Source: Arenicella sp.
GTDB taxonomy: Bacteria > Pseudomonadota > Gammaproteobacteria > Arenicellales > Arenicellaceae
Reading direction: 5' to 3'
Length of the DNA stretch: 8,223 nucleotides
NCBI GenBank assembly: GCA_023299895.1
Contig: JALZWI010000177.1
Span: 1 to 8,223 of the forward strand
This document shows, piece after piece, positions 1 through 7,359 of this stretch. Under the pieces are notes generated by a model that was given only the letters and a program-made list of their open reading frames with translations, ran no database searches and was not told the origin of the DNA. How positions within the stretch are numbered: position 1 is the first letter of the stretch; the number at the start of each line of letters is the position of its first letter. Made by a program: the position numbers and the translations under genes.

Positions 1-1600
1 TCAATTCATTACCATGAATAATTTCATATTCAGCTGAATCAGCTCTCTGGTGATTCACAATGCCATGCATGAGTACTTGTAATTTACCCCTGTGATTATA
101 ATCGTAGCGTTCTCGAATAGGTAATTTATCGACTAAATTGACATTGTCATTACCAACTAGTGTGCGCAGAGTTTTACTGTCTTCAGTATCGTTAAAATCC
201 CCGGTTACATAATAATCTATGCCATCTTCTTGCAGTTTGATTGTTTCTTTATAGACACGCTTTGCCTGAGCAACTCGTACTTCAAGTTTTTTGTCGACGC
301 CAGAATTCTCTGGCTCAAAAATACTTGCTTGGTGACGTTTGGAAGCTAAGTGCAAATTAATACAAGCGAGGGTCTCGCCTGATGCATGTTCCTTAAAATA
401 GGCCAGCAATGGTTTACGTGATCCTTCATAACATACCTCTTTGGCACCAAATATTTTAGATTTTTCTAATAGAGTAACGCGGTTCGGGTTATATAAATAA
501 CCATTACGAATATTGCCGCCTGGTTGTCCACCATCAGCACCGAGCTCAGGGTTTACGTCAGTCCACTCGTAGGTTACACCACTGAGCTGCTCAACGGTCT
601 TAATTAATAAAGAGTATGTTAAAGATGCGTCTACCACTTCTGAAATTTCAGCACCATCATTGTCTTGAATTTCCTGTAAGGCGACTATATCCGGGAGATT
701 TGCTTGCAATACGATTGCTTGAGCCAAGGTGTGAAAACGTCCTTCGCCCCAATCGTCATCGACGTCTTGCCGGGGATTTAGAACACGATCAGGTGATTCG
801 ACATGCGGGTCCAAATTAAAACAATTGAGAGTCATAATCGTCAGCGCATGATCGCTTGGCGTCAGGCTGGATTTATTTAAAGAAATAAAGCTCGGTTCAA
901 ATTTAATATCTTGACGTACTGATAACTGATAAGCACCGACTCGGTAATGTAAGGGGCCGACAACATCATTGAGCAAGATTGAACCAACATTTAAGCGCGG
1001 TGCGCGATGATATTGCGTTACCCTAAATCCTGGGAACCAACGCAAATGATTATTTTGATCGGCGATAATTCCACCCAACTCATTACGTAACAATGAATAA
1101 TCCACATCGTCAGGATTAGTTGAATCAATGCCATCTAAGACATAATCACCATGGGCATTACTTGGCGCAATAAAGGTTTGGTTTGCTGGTATACGCATCA
1201 GCATGCACTCTAAACTATTAAGTAAAATAGCTAAGTCAGCATTTTTTTTTGAAATCAAATTAACATCTAAATCAATCGGAGAAATGACTGGTCCATGCAG
1301 CTGAATAATTTTTAATTGTTCAAGGTGTAACTGAGTTACCGGTTTGTCAGAGTCATGTTTTAAATAATCAAGCACTTCACCAGTAATTTCAACATATGCA
1401 CCTTCACTACTTGTAGTTTCGCTACTGTATACGAACAAGGCATCAGAGCTTTCGCCATCCCAATCAACTTCTGGCGTTTGAATAAAAAACCCCAGCCGAT
1501 GAACTCCTGTTACCACTCCTCGTGTTGTGACGGTTTGTTTCGCAAATGGGGAATAAAAGCCACTACCTTGAATATTTTTAATCGCAACTATATTAGACAA
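1..1600 (-). CDS. ExeM/NucH-like endonuclease/exonuclease/phosphatase family protein, 3' end outside window
   Basis: This is an open frame of 533 codons that continues past the left edge. Residues about 6-100 resemble the OB-fold-like domain at the front of ExeM/YhcR-type nucleases (IQGSG, then VTTRGVVTG, GFFIQTP, SSDALFVY). Residues about 250-533 are the DNase I-like endonuclease/exonuclease/phosphatase fold: MTLNCFNL (256-263), LQEIQD with the metal-binding Glu310, INLHLAS with His417, and GDFND with Asp468 and Asn470. The final SDH motif would lie beyond the window. The likely role is Mg-dependent cleavage of phosphodiester bonds in DNA or RNA. The start is the TTG at 1600: an in-frame TGA lies 12 codons upstream, the first in-frame ATG is at codon 133, and AAGAGA sits 6 bases before the TTG. 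Related ExeM proteins are normally exported, but this N-terminus (MSNIVAIKNI) has no signal peptide. Where family members usually have LDH, this protein has LMH (Met511), so a metal-binding Asp appears to be missing. The family call is secure; substrate and activity are not. Confidence 0.88.
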   Translation of the reverse strand, partial: MSNIVAIKNIQGSGFYSPFAKQTVTTRGVVTGVHRLGFFIQTPEVDWDGESSDALFVYSSETTSSEGAYVEITGEVLDYLKHDSDKPVTQLHLEQLKIIQLHGPVISPIDLDVNLISKKNADLAILLNSLECMLMRIPANQTFIAPSNAHGDYVLDGIDSTNPDDVDYSLLRNELGGIIADQNNHLRWFPGFRVTQYHRAPRLNVGSILLNDVVGPLHYRVGAYQLSVRQDIKFEPSFISLNKSSLTPSDHALTIMTLNCFNLDPHVESPDRVLNPRQDVDDDWGEGRFHTLAQAIVLQANLPDIVALQEIQDNDGAEISEVVDASLTYSLLIKTVEQLSGVTYEWTDVNPELGADGGQPGGNIRNGYLYNPNRVTLLEKSKIFGAKEVCYEGSRKPLLAYFKEHASGETLACINLHLASKRHQASIFEPENSGVDKKLEVRVAQAKRVYKETIKLQEDGIDYYVTGDFNDTEDSKTLRTLVGNDNVNLVDKLPIRERYDYNHRGKLQVLMHGIVNHQRADSAEYEIIHGNEL

Positions 1601-1606
1601 AACGGT

Positions 1607-1612
1607 TCTCTT
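1607..1612 (-). promoter_or_regulatory. Ribosome binding site supporting a TTG start
   Basis: AAGAGA lies 6 bases upstream of the TTG at 1600-1598. With the in-frame stop just upstream and no early ATG, it is the main reason to place the nuclease start here. Confidence 0.5.
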
Positions 1613-1636
1613 ATTATTTGATGTTTTGAATCACTA

Positions 1637-1665
1637 AGTATAGCGTAAAAAAAACGACTTGATGA
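1637..1665 (-). promoter_or_regulatory. Candidate promoter of the nuclease gene
   Basis: A -10-like TATACT (1642-1637) lies between the operon terminator and the nuclease start. It would give a leader of about 30 bases. The -35 position at 17-base spacing (TCATCA) is a poor match and overlaps the terminator hairpin. The gene needs some promoter here if the terminator works, but this choice rests on the -10 box alone. I see no Pho box. Confidence 0.25.
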
Positions 1666-1684
1666 AATTCAGCAAGTCGTTTTT
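1647..1684 (-). terminator. Intrinsic terminator after phoU, probably bidirectional
   Basis: A 12-bp perfect stem pairs 1650-1661 with 1673-1684 around an 11-base loop, with CGACTTG/CAAGTCG as its GC-containing core. On the minus strand the descending arm runs into eight consecutive U (1654-1647). On the plus strand the arm ends in five U, so it could also stop transcripts coming the other way. It lies about 30 bases after the phoU stop and closes the pst operon. Confidence 0.85.
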
Positions 1685-1712
1685 ATAAAAATTTGTGTAC
1701 TAAATTAGTGCC

Positions 1713-2426
1713 TTAGGATAACTGCTCCTTAACTTCTTCTAACTCAATGTGTCGTATATCTTCACCTTCGACATGATAAATGACGTTCTCACAAATGTTA
1801 CTGCAGTGATCACCAATGCGCTCCATCGAACGAGCAGCCCACATCACATCAAGCGCTTCGGAAATACACTCAGGATCACTCTTCATCATTTCCACTAACT
1901 TTACAATGATACTGCCGTAATTTTGATCAACACTCGCATCTTTGCGAATATTTTTGATAGCGCTTCGTGTTTCCATCCGAGCATAGGTATTTAATGTCGC
2001 ATGCAGTAGTTCTTTAACTTGTTGTCCAAGCTGAAGTAGCTCTTTTGAAAAAACCGTAGACATGTTGTTATCTATTGCATGACCAACCATTCGAGCAACA
2101 CGTTCAGCCTCGTCGCCAATACGTTCGAGGTCACGTACAGATTTAGTGGTGGCTATGATTAATCGCAAATCACTGGCCGTTGGCTGTCTTTTGGCTAAAA
2201 TTTGAGTGCACTCTTCATCGATTTCAACCTCTAACTGATTCACTATTTCATCAACCTTAGCGACATCTTTAACTAGGCTGCTATCATCTTCACGAATCGC
2301 TGCTAATGTTTTTTCAAGCTGTGACTCAACCAAGCCACCCATCTTTAAAACACGAGAACGGATTTCGTCCAGCTCTTGATCGAACTGGCGCGATATATGC
2401 CCACCAACTAATAAATCATCATTCAT
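1713..2426 (-). CDS. phoU: Phosphate signalling protein PhoU
   Basis: PhoU is a cytoplasmic negative regulator that links the PstSCAB transporter to the PhoR/PhoB two-component system, keeping the Pho regulon off when phosphate is plentiful. The 237-residue length is normal for the family. Two PhoU helical-bundle repeats are visible, at about residues 15-110 and 125-215. Each ends in the family's metal-binding signature: DLERIGDEAERVA (99-111) and SMERIGDHCSNICENV (200-215). It is the last gene of the operon: its start is 10 bases after the pstB stop, and its AAGGAG ribosome binding site overlaps that stop codon. Synteny and both motifs make the call secure. A direct effect on PhoR is known for the family and not shown by this sequence. 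Confidence 0.97.
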   Translation of the reverse strand: MNDDLLVGGHISRQFDQELDEIRSRVLKMGGLVESQLEKTLAAIREDDSSLVKDVAKVDEIVNQLEVEIDEECTQILAKRQPTASDLRLIIATTKSVRDLERIGDEAERVARMVGHAIDNNMSTVFSKELLQLGQQVKELLHATLNTYARMETRSAIKNIRKDASVDQNYGSIIVKLVEMMKSDPECISEALDVMWAARSMERIGDHCSNICENVIYHVEGEDIRHIELEEVKEQLS

Positions 2427-2432
2427 ACTTGT

Positions 2433-2438
2433 CTCCTT
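2433..2438 (-). promoter_or_regulatory. phoU ribosome binding site overlapping the pstB stop
   Basis: AAGGAG lies 6 bases before the phoU ATG and shares bases with the TAA of pstB (2439-2437). This arrangement suggests translational coupling of the two genes. It is the strongest ribosome binding site inside the operon after that of pstS. Confidence 0.8.
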
Positions 2439-3285
2439 ACCCGATCCGGCCAGTAATATATTCTTCGGTCAGCTTATGCTTCGGGTTAGTAAATACTTGC
2501 GAAGTGTCATTCACTTCAATTAATTTGCCTAAATGAAAATAAGCGGTACGTTGTGAAACACGTGCAGCTTGTTGCATCGAATGTGTGACAATTGCGATGG
2601 TAAAGTTTTCACTGAGTTCATGAATCAACTCTTCAACCGTAGCAGTTGCGATCGGATCAAGTGCCGAACAAGGCTCATCCATCAAAATAACTTCTGGGTT
2701 CACTGCAATTGCCCGTCCAATACAAAGACGTTGTTGCTGCCCGCCAGACAACCCTGTCGCAGGCTCATCTAAGCGATCTTTAACTTCTTTCCAAAGACCG
2801 CAACGAATTAAGCTTTGCTCGACTAATTCATCTAACTGTACTTTATTATCTGTTAAGCCGTGAATACGAGCACCATAGGCAACGTTTTCATAAATTGACT
2901 TAGGAAATGGATTAGGTTTTTGGAATACCATACCCACCCTTGCGCGTAAGTGCACAACATCCAAATCTTTAGAGTAGATATTATCGTTGTCGAGTAAAAA
3001 ATCGCCCTCAACACGGCATATATCAATGGTATCGTTCATGCGGTTTAAGCATCTTAGAAATGTCGATTTACCACAACCAGAAGGACCAATCATTGAAATT
3101 ACTTGGTTTTTACCAATATCAAGATTCACATCAAAGATGGCTTGTTTTTCAGCATAGAATACTGAGCTATTACGTATGCTCATTTTAGGGTCTTCTAGCA
3201 GCGGCAAGCCCACTGTCTCATATTGATCAATCTGTTGTTCAGCCGTTTCCAAAATACTACCCTGATTTAAAGTTAAATTAGACAT
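2437..3285 (-). CDS. pstB: Phosphate ABC transporter ATP-binding protein PstB
   Basis: PstB is the cytoplasmic ATPase that powers phosphate import through PstCA. All ABC signatures are present in order: Walker [10 protein letters not shown] (67-75), Q-loop FQKPNPFP (121-128, typical of PstB), signature LSGGQQQR (179-186), Walker B VILMDEP (199-205), D-loop SALD (207-210) and the switch His235 in VTHS. The protein has 282 residues, somewhat longer than the E. coli PstB of 257. The extra length is at the N-terminus: residues 1-34 precede the core, which begins around [15 protein letters not shown]. No Shine-Dalgarno sequence is visible before the chosen ATG, and an in-frame stop lies just upstream. 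Met35 at 3183 is an alternative start that would give a core-only protein of 248 residues. The gene begins 39 bases after pstA and ends within the phoU ribosome binding site. Confidence 0.97.
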   Translation of the reverse strand: MSNLTLNQGSILETAEQQIDQYETVGLPLLEDPKMSIRNSSVFYAEKQAIFDVNLDIGKNQVISMIGPSGCGKSTFLRCLNRMNDTIDICRVEGDFLLDNDNIYSKDLDVVHLRARVGMVFQKPNPFPKSIYENVAYGARIHGLTDNKVQLDELVEQSLIRCGLWKEVKDRLDEPATGLSGGQQQRLCIGRAIAVNPEVILMDEPCSALDPIATATVEELIHELSENFTIAIVTHSMQQAARVSQRTAYFHLGKLIEVNDTSQVFTNPKHKLTEEYITGRIG

Positions 3286-3324
3286 GATGATTTACGATAT
3301 ACCATAACATTGTTGCAGCCATTG

Positions 3325-4635
3325 TTACCAGCGGCGCTCTAAGCGCTTACGTAACCACACCGCTAAACTATTCATGCAGATCAAAAATGCCAACAACACC
3401 ATAATAGCAGCAGACGTTTTTTCAACAAAAGAACGCTCTGGACTATCTGACCAGAGGAATATTTGTACTGGCAACACGGTTGCAGAATCAGTAATTGATG
3501 TCGGTGTGTCGACAATAAATGCGACCATTCCGATCATTAACAACGGTGCCGTTTCACCTAACGCTTGCGCCATTCCAATAATCGTACCGGTCAGCATTCC
3601 TGGCATGGCGAGAGGTAAAACATGATGTAAGATAGTTTGCATTTTCGATGCGCCCATTCCCAGTGCCGCTTCTCGTATTGATGGCGGCACCGATTTAATC
3701 GCCGCACGACTTGAAATAATAATGGTTGGCAAGGTCATTAAGGTTAAGACAAAACCTCCGACCAAAGGTACGGATCGAGGCAGGCCAAAGAAGTTAATAA
3801 AAATAGCCAAACCTAATAAACCAAAGATAACTGATGGCACTGCTGCCAAGTTATTGATATTTACTTCGATAAAGTCGGTAATTTTATTAGTTGGTGCAAA
3901 TTCTTCTAAATAAATTGCGGTAGCAATTGCAATCGGAAATGACAACGCCAAGGTCACCATTAGAGTCAAAATCGACCCAGTAATTGCACCTTTAATACCG
4001 GCCAACTCTGGTTCACGGGAATCGGCATTGGTGAAAAACATAAAATTAAAGTCTTTCTTCATACGTCCTTGTTCGGCGTATTGTACGATGATGCCCTGTT
4101 GTTCTTCACTCATCCGACTGATGTCATTATTGTCAGTGCCATAGCTGTGTTTATAAAACACGTCTACGTCATCATCAGCAACCATCTTAAGCGTTTGTGT
4201 GGTGCCTATAAGAGATGGATCAGCCATTACCATATCGCGTAGTATCAACGGCGCGTCAGAGGTATACAAAGCATATAAAGAACGTCGTTCAGTACGACCA
4301 GTGATCTCTGGATGTTGTTCTTGTAGGGTAGTTCTGAATAAAGTATTGAAGCTTGCAGCTTTAATTTCGTCTTGCGTACTTTGTGACGTTAAGCCTAACT
4401 TTTCTGGATCAAAATTAATTTCTATCTCGATCTTAGTTTGGGTAAACGCCCCTATTCCCTTGCTAATGATATCGGTAAATAAAAATAAAACACACATCAT
4501 TCCAAAAGCAACTGAGATTCTGCCATACCATTGAAAACGTCGTTCCGCCGCATGTCGTTTGCGCAGATTCGCTTTGATTTTATCTGAGTTAGAGCCCGCC
4601 AACGGCAGTACTGTCTCATTCATTGTATCAGTCAT
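3325..4635 (-). CDS. pstA: Phosphate ABC transporter permease PstA, long form
   Basis: PstA is one of the two inner-membrane permease subunits that form the phosphate channel with PstC. The C-terminal half is a BPD_transp_1 permease domain. It carries the EAA loop that contacts PstB (EAALGMGASKMQTILHHVLP, residues 331-350 counted from the 4662 ATG), followed by the PstA-typical AQALGETAPLL. Hydrophobic segments occur at about 47-67, 226-250, 266-290, 297-318, 345-365 and 418-437. Between the first and second lies a hydrophilic stretch of about 150 residues (70-220), probably periplasmic. It matches the enlarged N-terminal region of PstA proteins carrying DUF3333, and explains a length well above the E. 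coli 296. The start chosen here, 4635, overlaps the pstC end by 8 bases (ATGACTGA) and gives 436 residues. An ATG at 4662 gives 445 but has no ribosome binding site and overlaps pstC by 35 bases. Confidence 0.95.
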   Translation of the reverse strand: MTDTMNETVLPLAGSNSDKIKANLRKRHAAERRFQWYGRISVAFGMMCVLFLFTDIISKGIGAFTQTKIEIEINFDPEKLGLTSQSTQDEIKAASFNTLFRTTLQEQHPEITGRTERRSLYALYTSDAPLILRDMVMADPSLIGTTQTLKMVADDDVDVFYKHSYGTDNNDISRMSEEQQGIIVQYAEQGRMKKDFNFMFFTNADSREPELAGIKGAITGSILTLMVTLALSFPIAIATAIYLEEFAPTNKITDFIEVNINNLAAVPSVIFGLLGLAIFINFFGLPRSVPLVGGFVLTLMTLPTIIISSRAAIKSVPPSIREAALGMGASKMQTILHHVLPLAMPGMLTGTIIGMAQALGETAPLLMIGMVAFIVDTPTSITDSATVLPVQIFLWSDSPERSFVEKTSAAIMVLLAFLICMNSLAVWLRKRLERRW

Positions 4636-6055
4636 ATTGCTCACGGTATTTCTTAACAACATTTAACGCAATCACGTTGAGCACCAAGGTAATAACGAAT
4701 AAGAACAAACCAAGCGCGAAGGCTGCCAGAGTCTTAGCGCTGTCAAATTCTTGGTCACCGACAAGAAGCGTTACAATTTGTACGGTTACGGTGGTTACTG
4801 CCTCAAGAGGGTTAACCGTTAGGTTTGCTGCTAAGCCTGCGGCCATTACCACAATCATGGTTTCACCAATCGCTCGCGAGGCAGCTAATAACACGCCACC
4901 AACAATGCCTGGCAAGGCAGCTGGGAAAATCACTTTCTTAATCGTTTCAGATTGTGTGGATCCAAGACCATAAGAACCATCACGTAAACTTTGTGGGACT
5001 GCATTGATAACATCATCCGACAGCGAAGAAACAAACGGGATAATCATAATACCCATGACTAATCCTGCTGCCAGGGCACTTTCAGAAGATACCGCCAAGT
5101 TAGCAAGCCAGCCAATGTCATTAGCTGCACCCCAATCACGCACTGCATCACCAACATTACGAATCGCAGGAGCGACGGTTAAGGCTGCAAAAAAACCATA
5201 AACAACTGTGGGAACACCCGCTAATATTTCAAGCGCGGGTTTAATTATATTTCGCACCTTGGTACTGGCATACTCTGATAGGTAAATGGCCGACATTAAG
5301 CCAACGGGGACAGCAATAATTAAGGCAATTAGCGAAATTAATAGTGTGCCAGCAATTAGAGGAATTACACCAAAAGCACCAGACGCACCGATTTGATCTG
5401 GGCGAATCGCAATTTGAGGACTCCAATGAGTTCCCAATAAGAAATCAAAAAACGGGACTTTGTCGAAAAATCGTAACGACTCAAACAATACCGAAAAAAC
5501 AATCCCGACTGTGGTAAAAATAGCGATGCTTGAGCACACAAATAAGGTGACATTAAATACCTTCTCTACCGATTGGCGAGCGTTATTATTACTCACTACC
5601 GATCTAAAGCCGAGCAATGCGCCTATTATCAACGTTACTATCGTCAATGTTGGCATTGCACTAGCGCTGATGGATGACAGGCTTTTTAAGCGATCAACTG
5701 CAGGCGCATATTCCATGCCCATCACTTCAATATTACCAATTCCATCAGCAAGATTTTGAATCTGACTAAGAATCAGGCCAATATTCTCAGATGGTAGCAA
5801 CTTAGTTGCCTCAGGCAATGCTGCATGCACCATGCTATCTATGATTACGCCATCCATGATGAGCCAGATTGCGAGAACAAAAACGGCCGGGATCACCGCC
5901 CATAAACTAACGAGTGTTGCATAATAAGTTGGTAAAGCGGCTAGATTCCGCACGCCTCCCAAAGGTTTGGCTATTTTTCGTGAGCGCAGCAGACCTAAAT
6001 AATAAGCCGCTACCGTACCCAACAAAACAATTAATAATAAAGTCGTTAATGACAT
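4628..6055 (-). CDS. pstC: Phosphate ABC transporter permease PstC, long form
   Basis: PstC is the second inner-membrane permease subunit of the phosphate importer. Residues about 165-475 are the conserved PstC/BPD_transp_1 domain. It contains the PstC-typical FFDFLLGTHWSP (202-213), ILAGVPTVVYGFFA (277-290), the ATPase-contact loop DGSYGLGSTQSETIKKVIFP (359-378) and AASRAIGETM (391-400). The protein has 475 residues against 319 in E. coli. The extra part is N-terminal: hydrophobic segments at about 3-23 and 43-70, a hydrophilic loop of about 65 residues (71-135) and another hydrophobic segment at 136-152. The gene lies 61 bases after pstS, and its last codons overlap the pstA start. No clear Shine-Dalgarno sequence precedes the ATG (TTTGAAAAATC), which suggests weaker translation than pstS. 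That fits the usual excess of binding protein over permease. Confidence 0.96.
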   Translation of the reverse strand: MSLTTLLLIVLLGTVAAYYLGLLRSRKIAKPLGGVRNLAALPTYYATLVSLWAVIPAVFVLAIWLIMDGVIIDSMVHAALPEATKLLPSENIGLILSQIQNLADGIGNIEVMGMEYAPAVDRLKSLSSISASAMPTLTIVTLIIGALLGFRSVVSNNNARQSVEKVFNVTLFVCSSIAIFTTVGIVFSVLFESLRFFDKVPFFDFLLGTHWSPQIAIRPDQIGASGAFGVIPLIAGTLLISLIALIIAVPVGLMSAIYLSEYASTKVRNIIKPALEILAGVPTVVYGFFAALTVAPAIRNVGDAVRDWGAANDIGWLANLAVSSESALAAGLVMGIMIIPFVSSLSDDVINAVPQSLRDGSYGLGSTQSETIKKVIFPAALPGIVGGVLLAASRAIGETMIVVMAAGLAANLTVNPLEAVTTVTVQIVTLLVGDQEFDSAKTLAAFALGLFLFVITLVLNVIALNVVKKYREQYD

Positions 6056-6116
6056 GATTTTTCAAATACTCAGTCGCTAACGACCTTATGTAATTAATTA
6101 GCCAATATTATACATC
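6056..6116 (-). promoter_or_regulatory. pstS-pstC spacer with a lone TATAAT box and a small stem
   Basis: This spacer holds a perfect TATAAT (6112-6107) just after the pstS stop and a 4-bp stem GTCG/CGAC (6084-6073). No -35 box is visible at 16-18 bases from the TATAAT, and the stem is short with no U-run. A secondary promoter for pstCAB-phoU, or a processing or attenuation point that raises pstS over the rest, is possible but weakly supported. Confidence 0.2.
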
Positions 6117-7238
6117 TTAAAGCGCTAGGTTAGATAAACCTTTAGCTCCATTAGACATGCTCTTATATGTATCTGCGTCCAAAGGAATAAGACCACGGTC
6201 AATCAAGTAACCTTCTTCACCAATTGTATCCGCACTAATAAATTCATTTAAATACTCAGCAATTCCAGGAATAGTCCCTATGTGAGCTTTTTTAACATAG
6301 AAGTACAGAGGTCGACTTACCTTATATTCACCTGCTGCAATCGCTTCAAAGGTAGGAGTTTGACCATCGATAACAGAGCCTTGTACTTTGTCTGAATTCT
6401 GATCCAAAAAGCTAAAACCAAAAATACCGAGTGCACTTGGGTTAGCGGTTAGCTTGTTTACGATTAAATTATCGTTCTCACCTGCTTCGATATAAGCCCC
6501 GTCTTCACGAACCGACGTCGCGATAACACCAAACAAATCGCCACCGTCAGCACTTTGACCTTTACTTGCAACTATAGACTCCCAAGCATCAGCTAAGCCG
6601 ATAGTTGCTGTGAACGCTGCGATTTCAGCATGATCTGACATCTCGGCTAGTTTCGCTAAACTTTCAACATGTTCAGCGCCGCCTTCAAGAGCAAGCTCAG
6701 CAAAAGCATCACGTGTACCCGATGTTGGAGGTGGGCCTAATACTTCAATTTTGATAGCAGGGAGTGATGAGTTAATTTGATTCCAGGTTGTGTATGGGTT
6801 TGCAATAATCTTACCATCTAGGCCAGGCACTGAAGCAGCAAGTGCCATGTAAATATCTTTACGGCTCAACTCTAAAGGCGCAGTGCCTTTAGCATTTGCT
6901 AAAACGATACCGTCATAACCAATCAATACTTCGATGATTTCTTTTACACCATTTTTCTGACAAAGTTCAAACTCACTAGACTTTATACGACGACTTGAAT
7001 TAGTAACATCCGGCGTACCAACACCGACACCGCTACAAAACAATTTAAGGCCTCCACCAGAACCTGTTGACTCTACTTTAGGAGCTCTGAAATCTGATGA
7101 CTTACTGAAACGTTCAGCAACAACGGTTGAAAAAGGGTATACCGTTGAAGAGCCGACAATACTAATTGTATCTCGGGCTGACGCAATTGAGACATTAGTT
7201 AAAAAAGAAACAAGCGCGATGCTTATAAGGGTTTTCAC
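6117..7238 (-). CDS. pstS: Periplasmic phosphate-binding protein PstS
   Basis: PstS is the high-affinity periplasmic receptor that binds inorganic phosphate and delivers it to PstCA. The N-terminus is a signal peptide: MK, a hydrophobic core (residues 4-18), and a likely cleavage after SIASA (21/22). Phosphate-binding loops of the PstS family follow: GSSTVYPFS (29-37), ESTGSGGG (56-63), NSSRRIK (80-86) and PPTSGTRDAF (170-179), whose Ser-Gly-Thr-Arg-Asp is expected to contact phosphate. The length of 373 residues is typical. No lipobox Cys is present after the signal, so a soluble periplasmic protein is expected. The start codon is GTG, supported by a strong GGAGGT 6 bases upstream and by a correctly placed signal peptide. 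It is the first gene of the operon, directly behind the Pho box promoter, so its expression should rise on phosphate starvation. Confidence 0.97.
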   Translation of the reverse strand: MKTLISIALVSFLTNVSIASARDTISIVGSSTVYPFSTVVAERFSKSSDFRAPKVESTGSGGGLKLFCSGVGVGTPDVTNSSRRIKSSEFELCQKNGVKEIIEVLIGYDGIVLANAKGTAPLELSRKDIYMALAASVPGLDGKIIANPYTTWNQINSSLPAIKIEVLGPPPTSGTRDAFAELALEGGAEHVESLAKLAEMSDHAEIAAFTATIGLADAWESIVASKGQSADGGDLFGVIATSVREDGAYIEAGENDNLIVNKLTANPSALGIFGFSFLDQNSDKVQGSVIDGQTPTFEAIAAGEYKVSRPLYFYVKKAHIGTIPGIAEYLNEFISADTIGEEGYLIDRGLIPLDADTYKSMSNGAKGLSNLAL

Positions 7239-7244
7239 TAGACT

Positions 7245-7250
7245 ACCTCC
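7245..7250 (-). promoter_or_regulatory. Strong ribosome binding site of pstS, fixing a GTG start
   Basis: GGAGGT lies 6 bases before GTG (7238-7236). It is the best ribosome binding site in the window and fits high production of the binding protein. Confidence 0.85.
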
Positions 7251-7287
7251 ACAAAGGGGATTAGATTAAATAACAATAAGTGGCGAT

Positions 7288-7293
7288 ATAATA
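7288..7293 (-). promoter_or_regulatory. -10 box of the pstS promoter
   Basis: TATTAT matches the sigma-70 -10 consensus at 5 of 6 bases and starts 10 bases after the Pho box, the spacing usual at PhoB-activated promoters. No -35 box is needed, because PhoB replaces it. Transcription should start near 7281, giving a leader of about 43 bases. Confidence 0.7.
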
Positions 7294-7303
7294 GTGTCTT
7301 TGT

Positions 7304-7321
7304 GTGACAAGTTTATTACAA
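7304..7321 (-). promoter_or_regulatory. Pho box (PhoB binding site) upstream of pstS
   Basis: The minus strand reads TTGTAAT-AAAC-TTGTCAC: two 7-base direct repeats separated by 4 AT-rich bases, as in the Pho box consensus CTGTCAT-AWAW-CTGTCAY. It agrees at 14 of 18 positions, and the second repeat differs only at its first base. Its location directly upstream of a -10 box and of pstS supports PhoB-dependent induction under phosphate starvation. No third repeat in register is visible on either side. Confidence 0.8.
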
Positions 7322-7359
7322 CACTTTATTATTATATTACGATACTGAGCATTTTGAAA

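Noticed and set aside
1..3. TCA at the window edge as a TGA stop for the nuclease
   Set aside because: It is out of frame: from the TTG at 1600 the last full codon is 4-2 (TTG). The protein also still lacks its expected final SDH motif.
616..819. Plus-strand open frame of 67 codons inside the nuclease region
   Set aside because: It lies antisense to the well-supported nuclease frame, has no recognisable domain, and its translation looks like a shadow of the other strand.
4636..4662. ATG at 4662 as the pstA start
   Set aside because: It has no ribosome binding site and a 35-base overlap with pstC. The ATG at 4635 gives the tight ATGACTGA overlap common in coupled genes. The longer form is not excluded.
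4623..4973. Plus-strand open frame of 116 codons, with similar ones at 4199-4534 and 5460-5759
   Set aside because: These are antisense to the pstC and pstA membrane segments. Long shadow frames are common opposite such genes, and none shows a family motif.
5241..5553. Two minus-strand frames inside pstC (5241-5426 and 5365-5553)
   Set aside because: They are out of frame with pstC, whose conserved motifs run straight through this stretch.
7239..7260. Possible hairpin CCTT-TGTG-GAGG hiding the pstS ribosome binding site
   Set aside because: It has only four pairs including a wobble, too weak to argue for an RNA switch.
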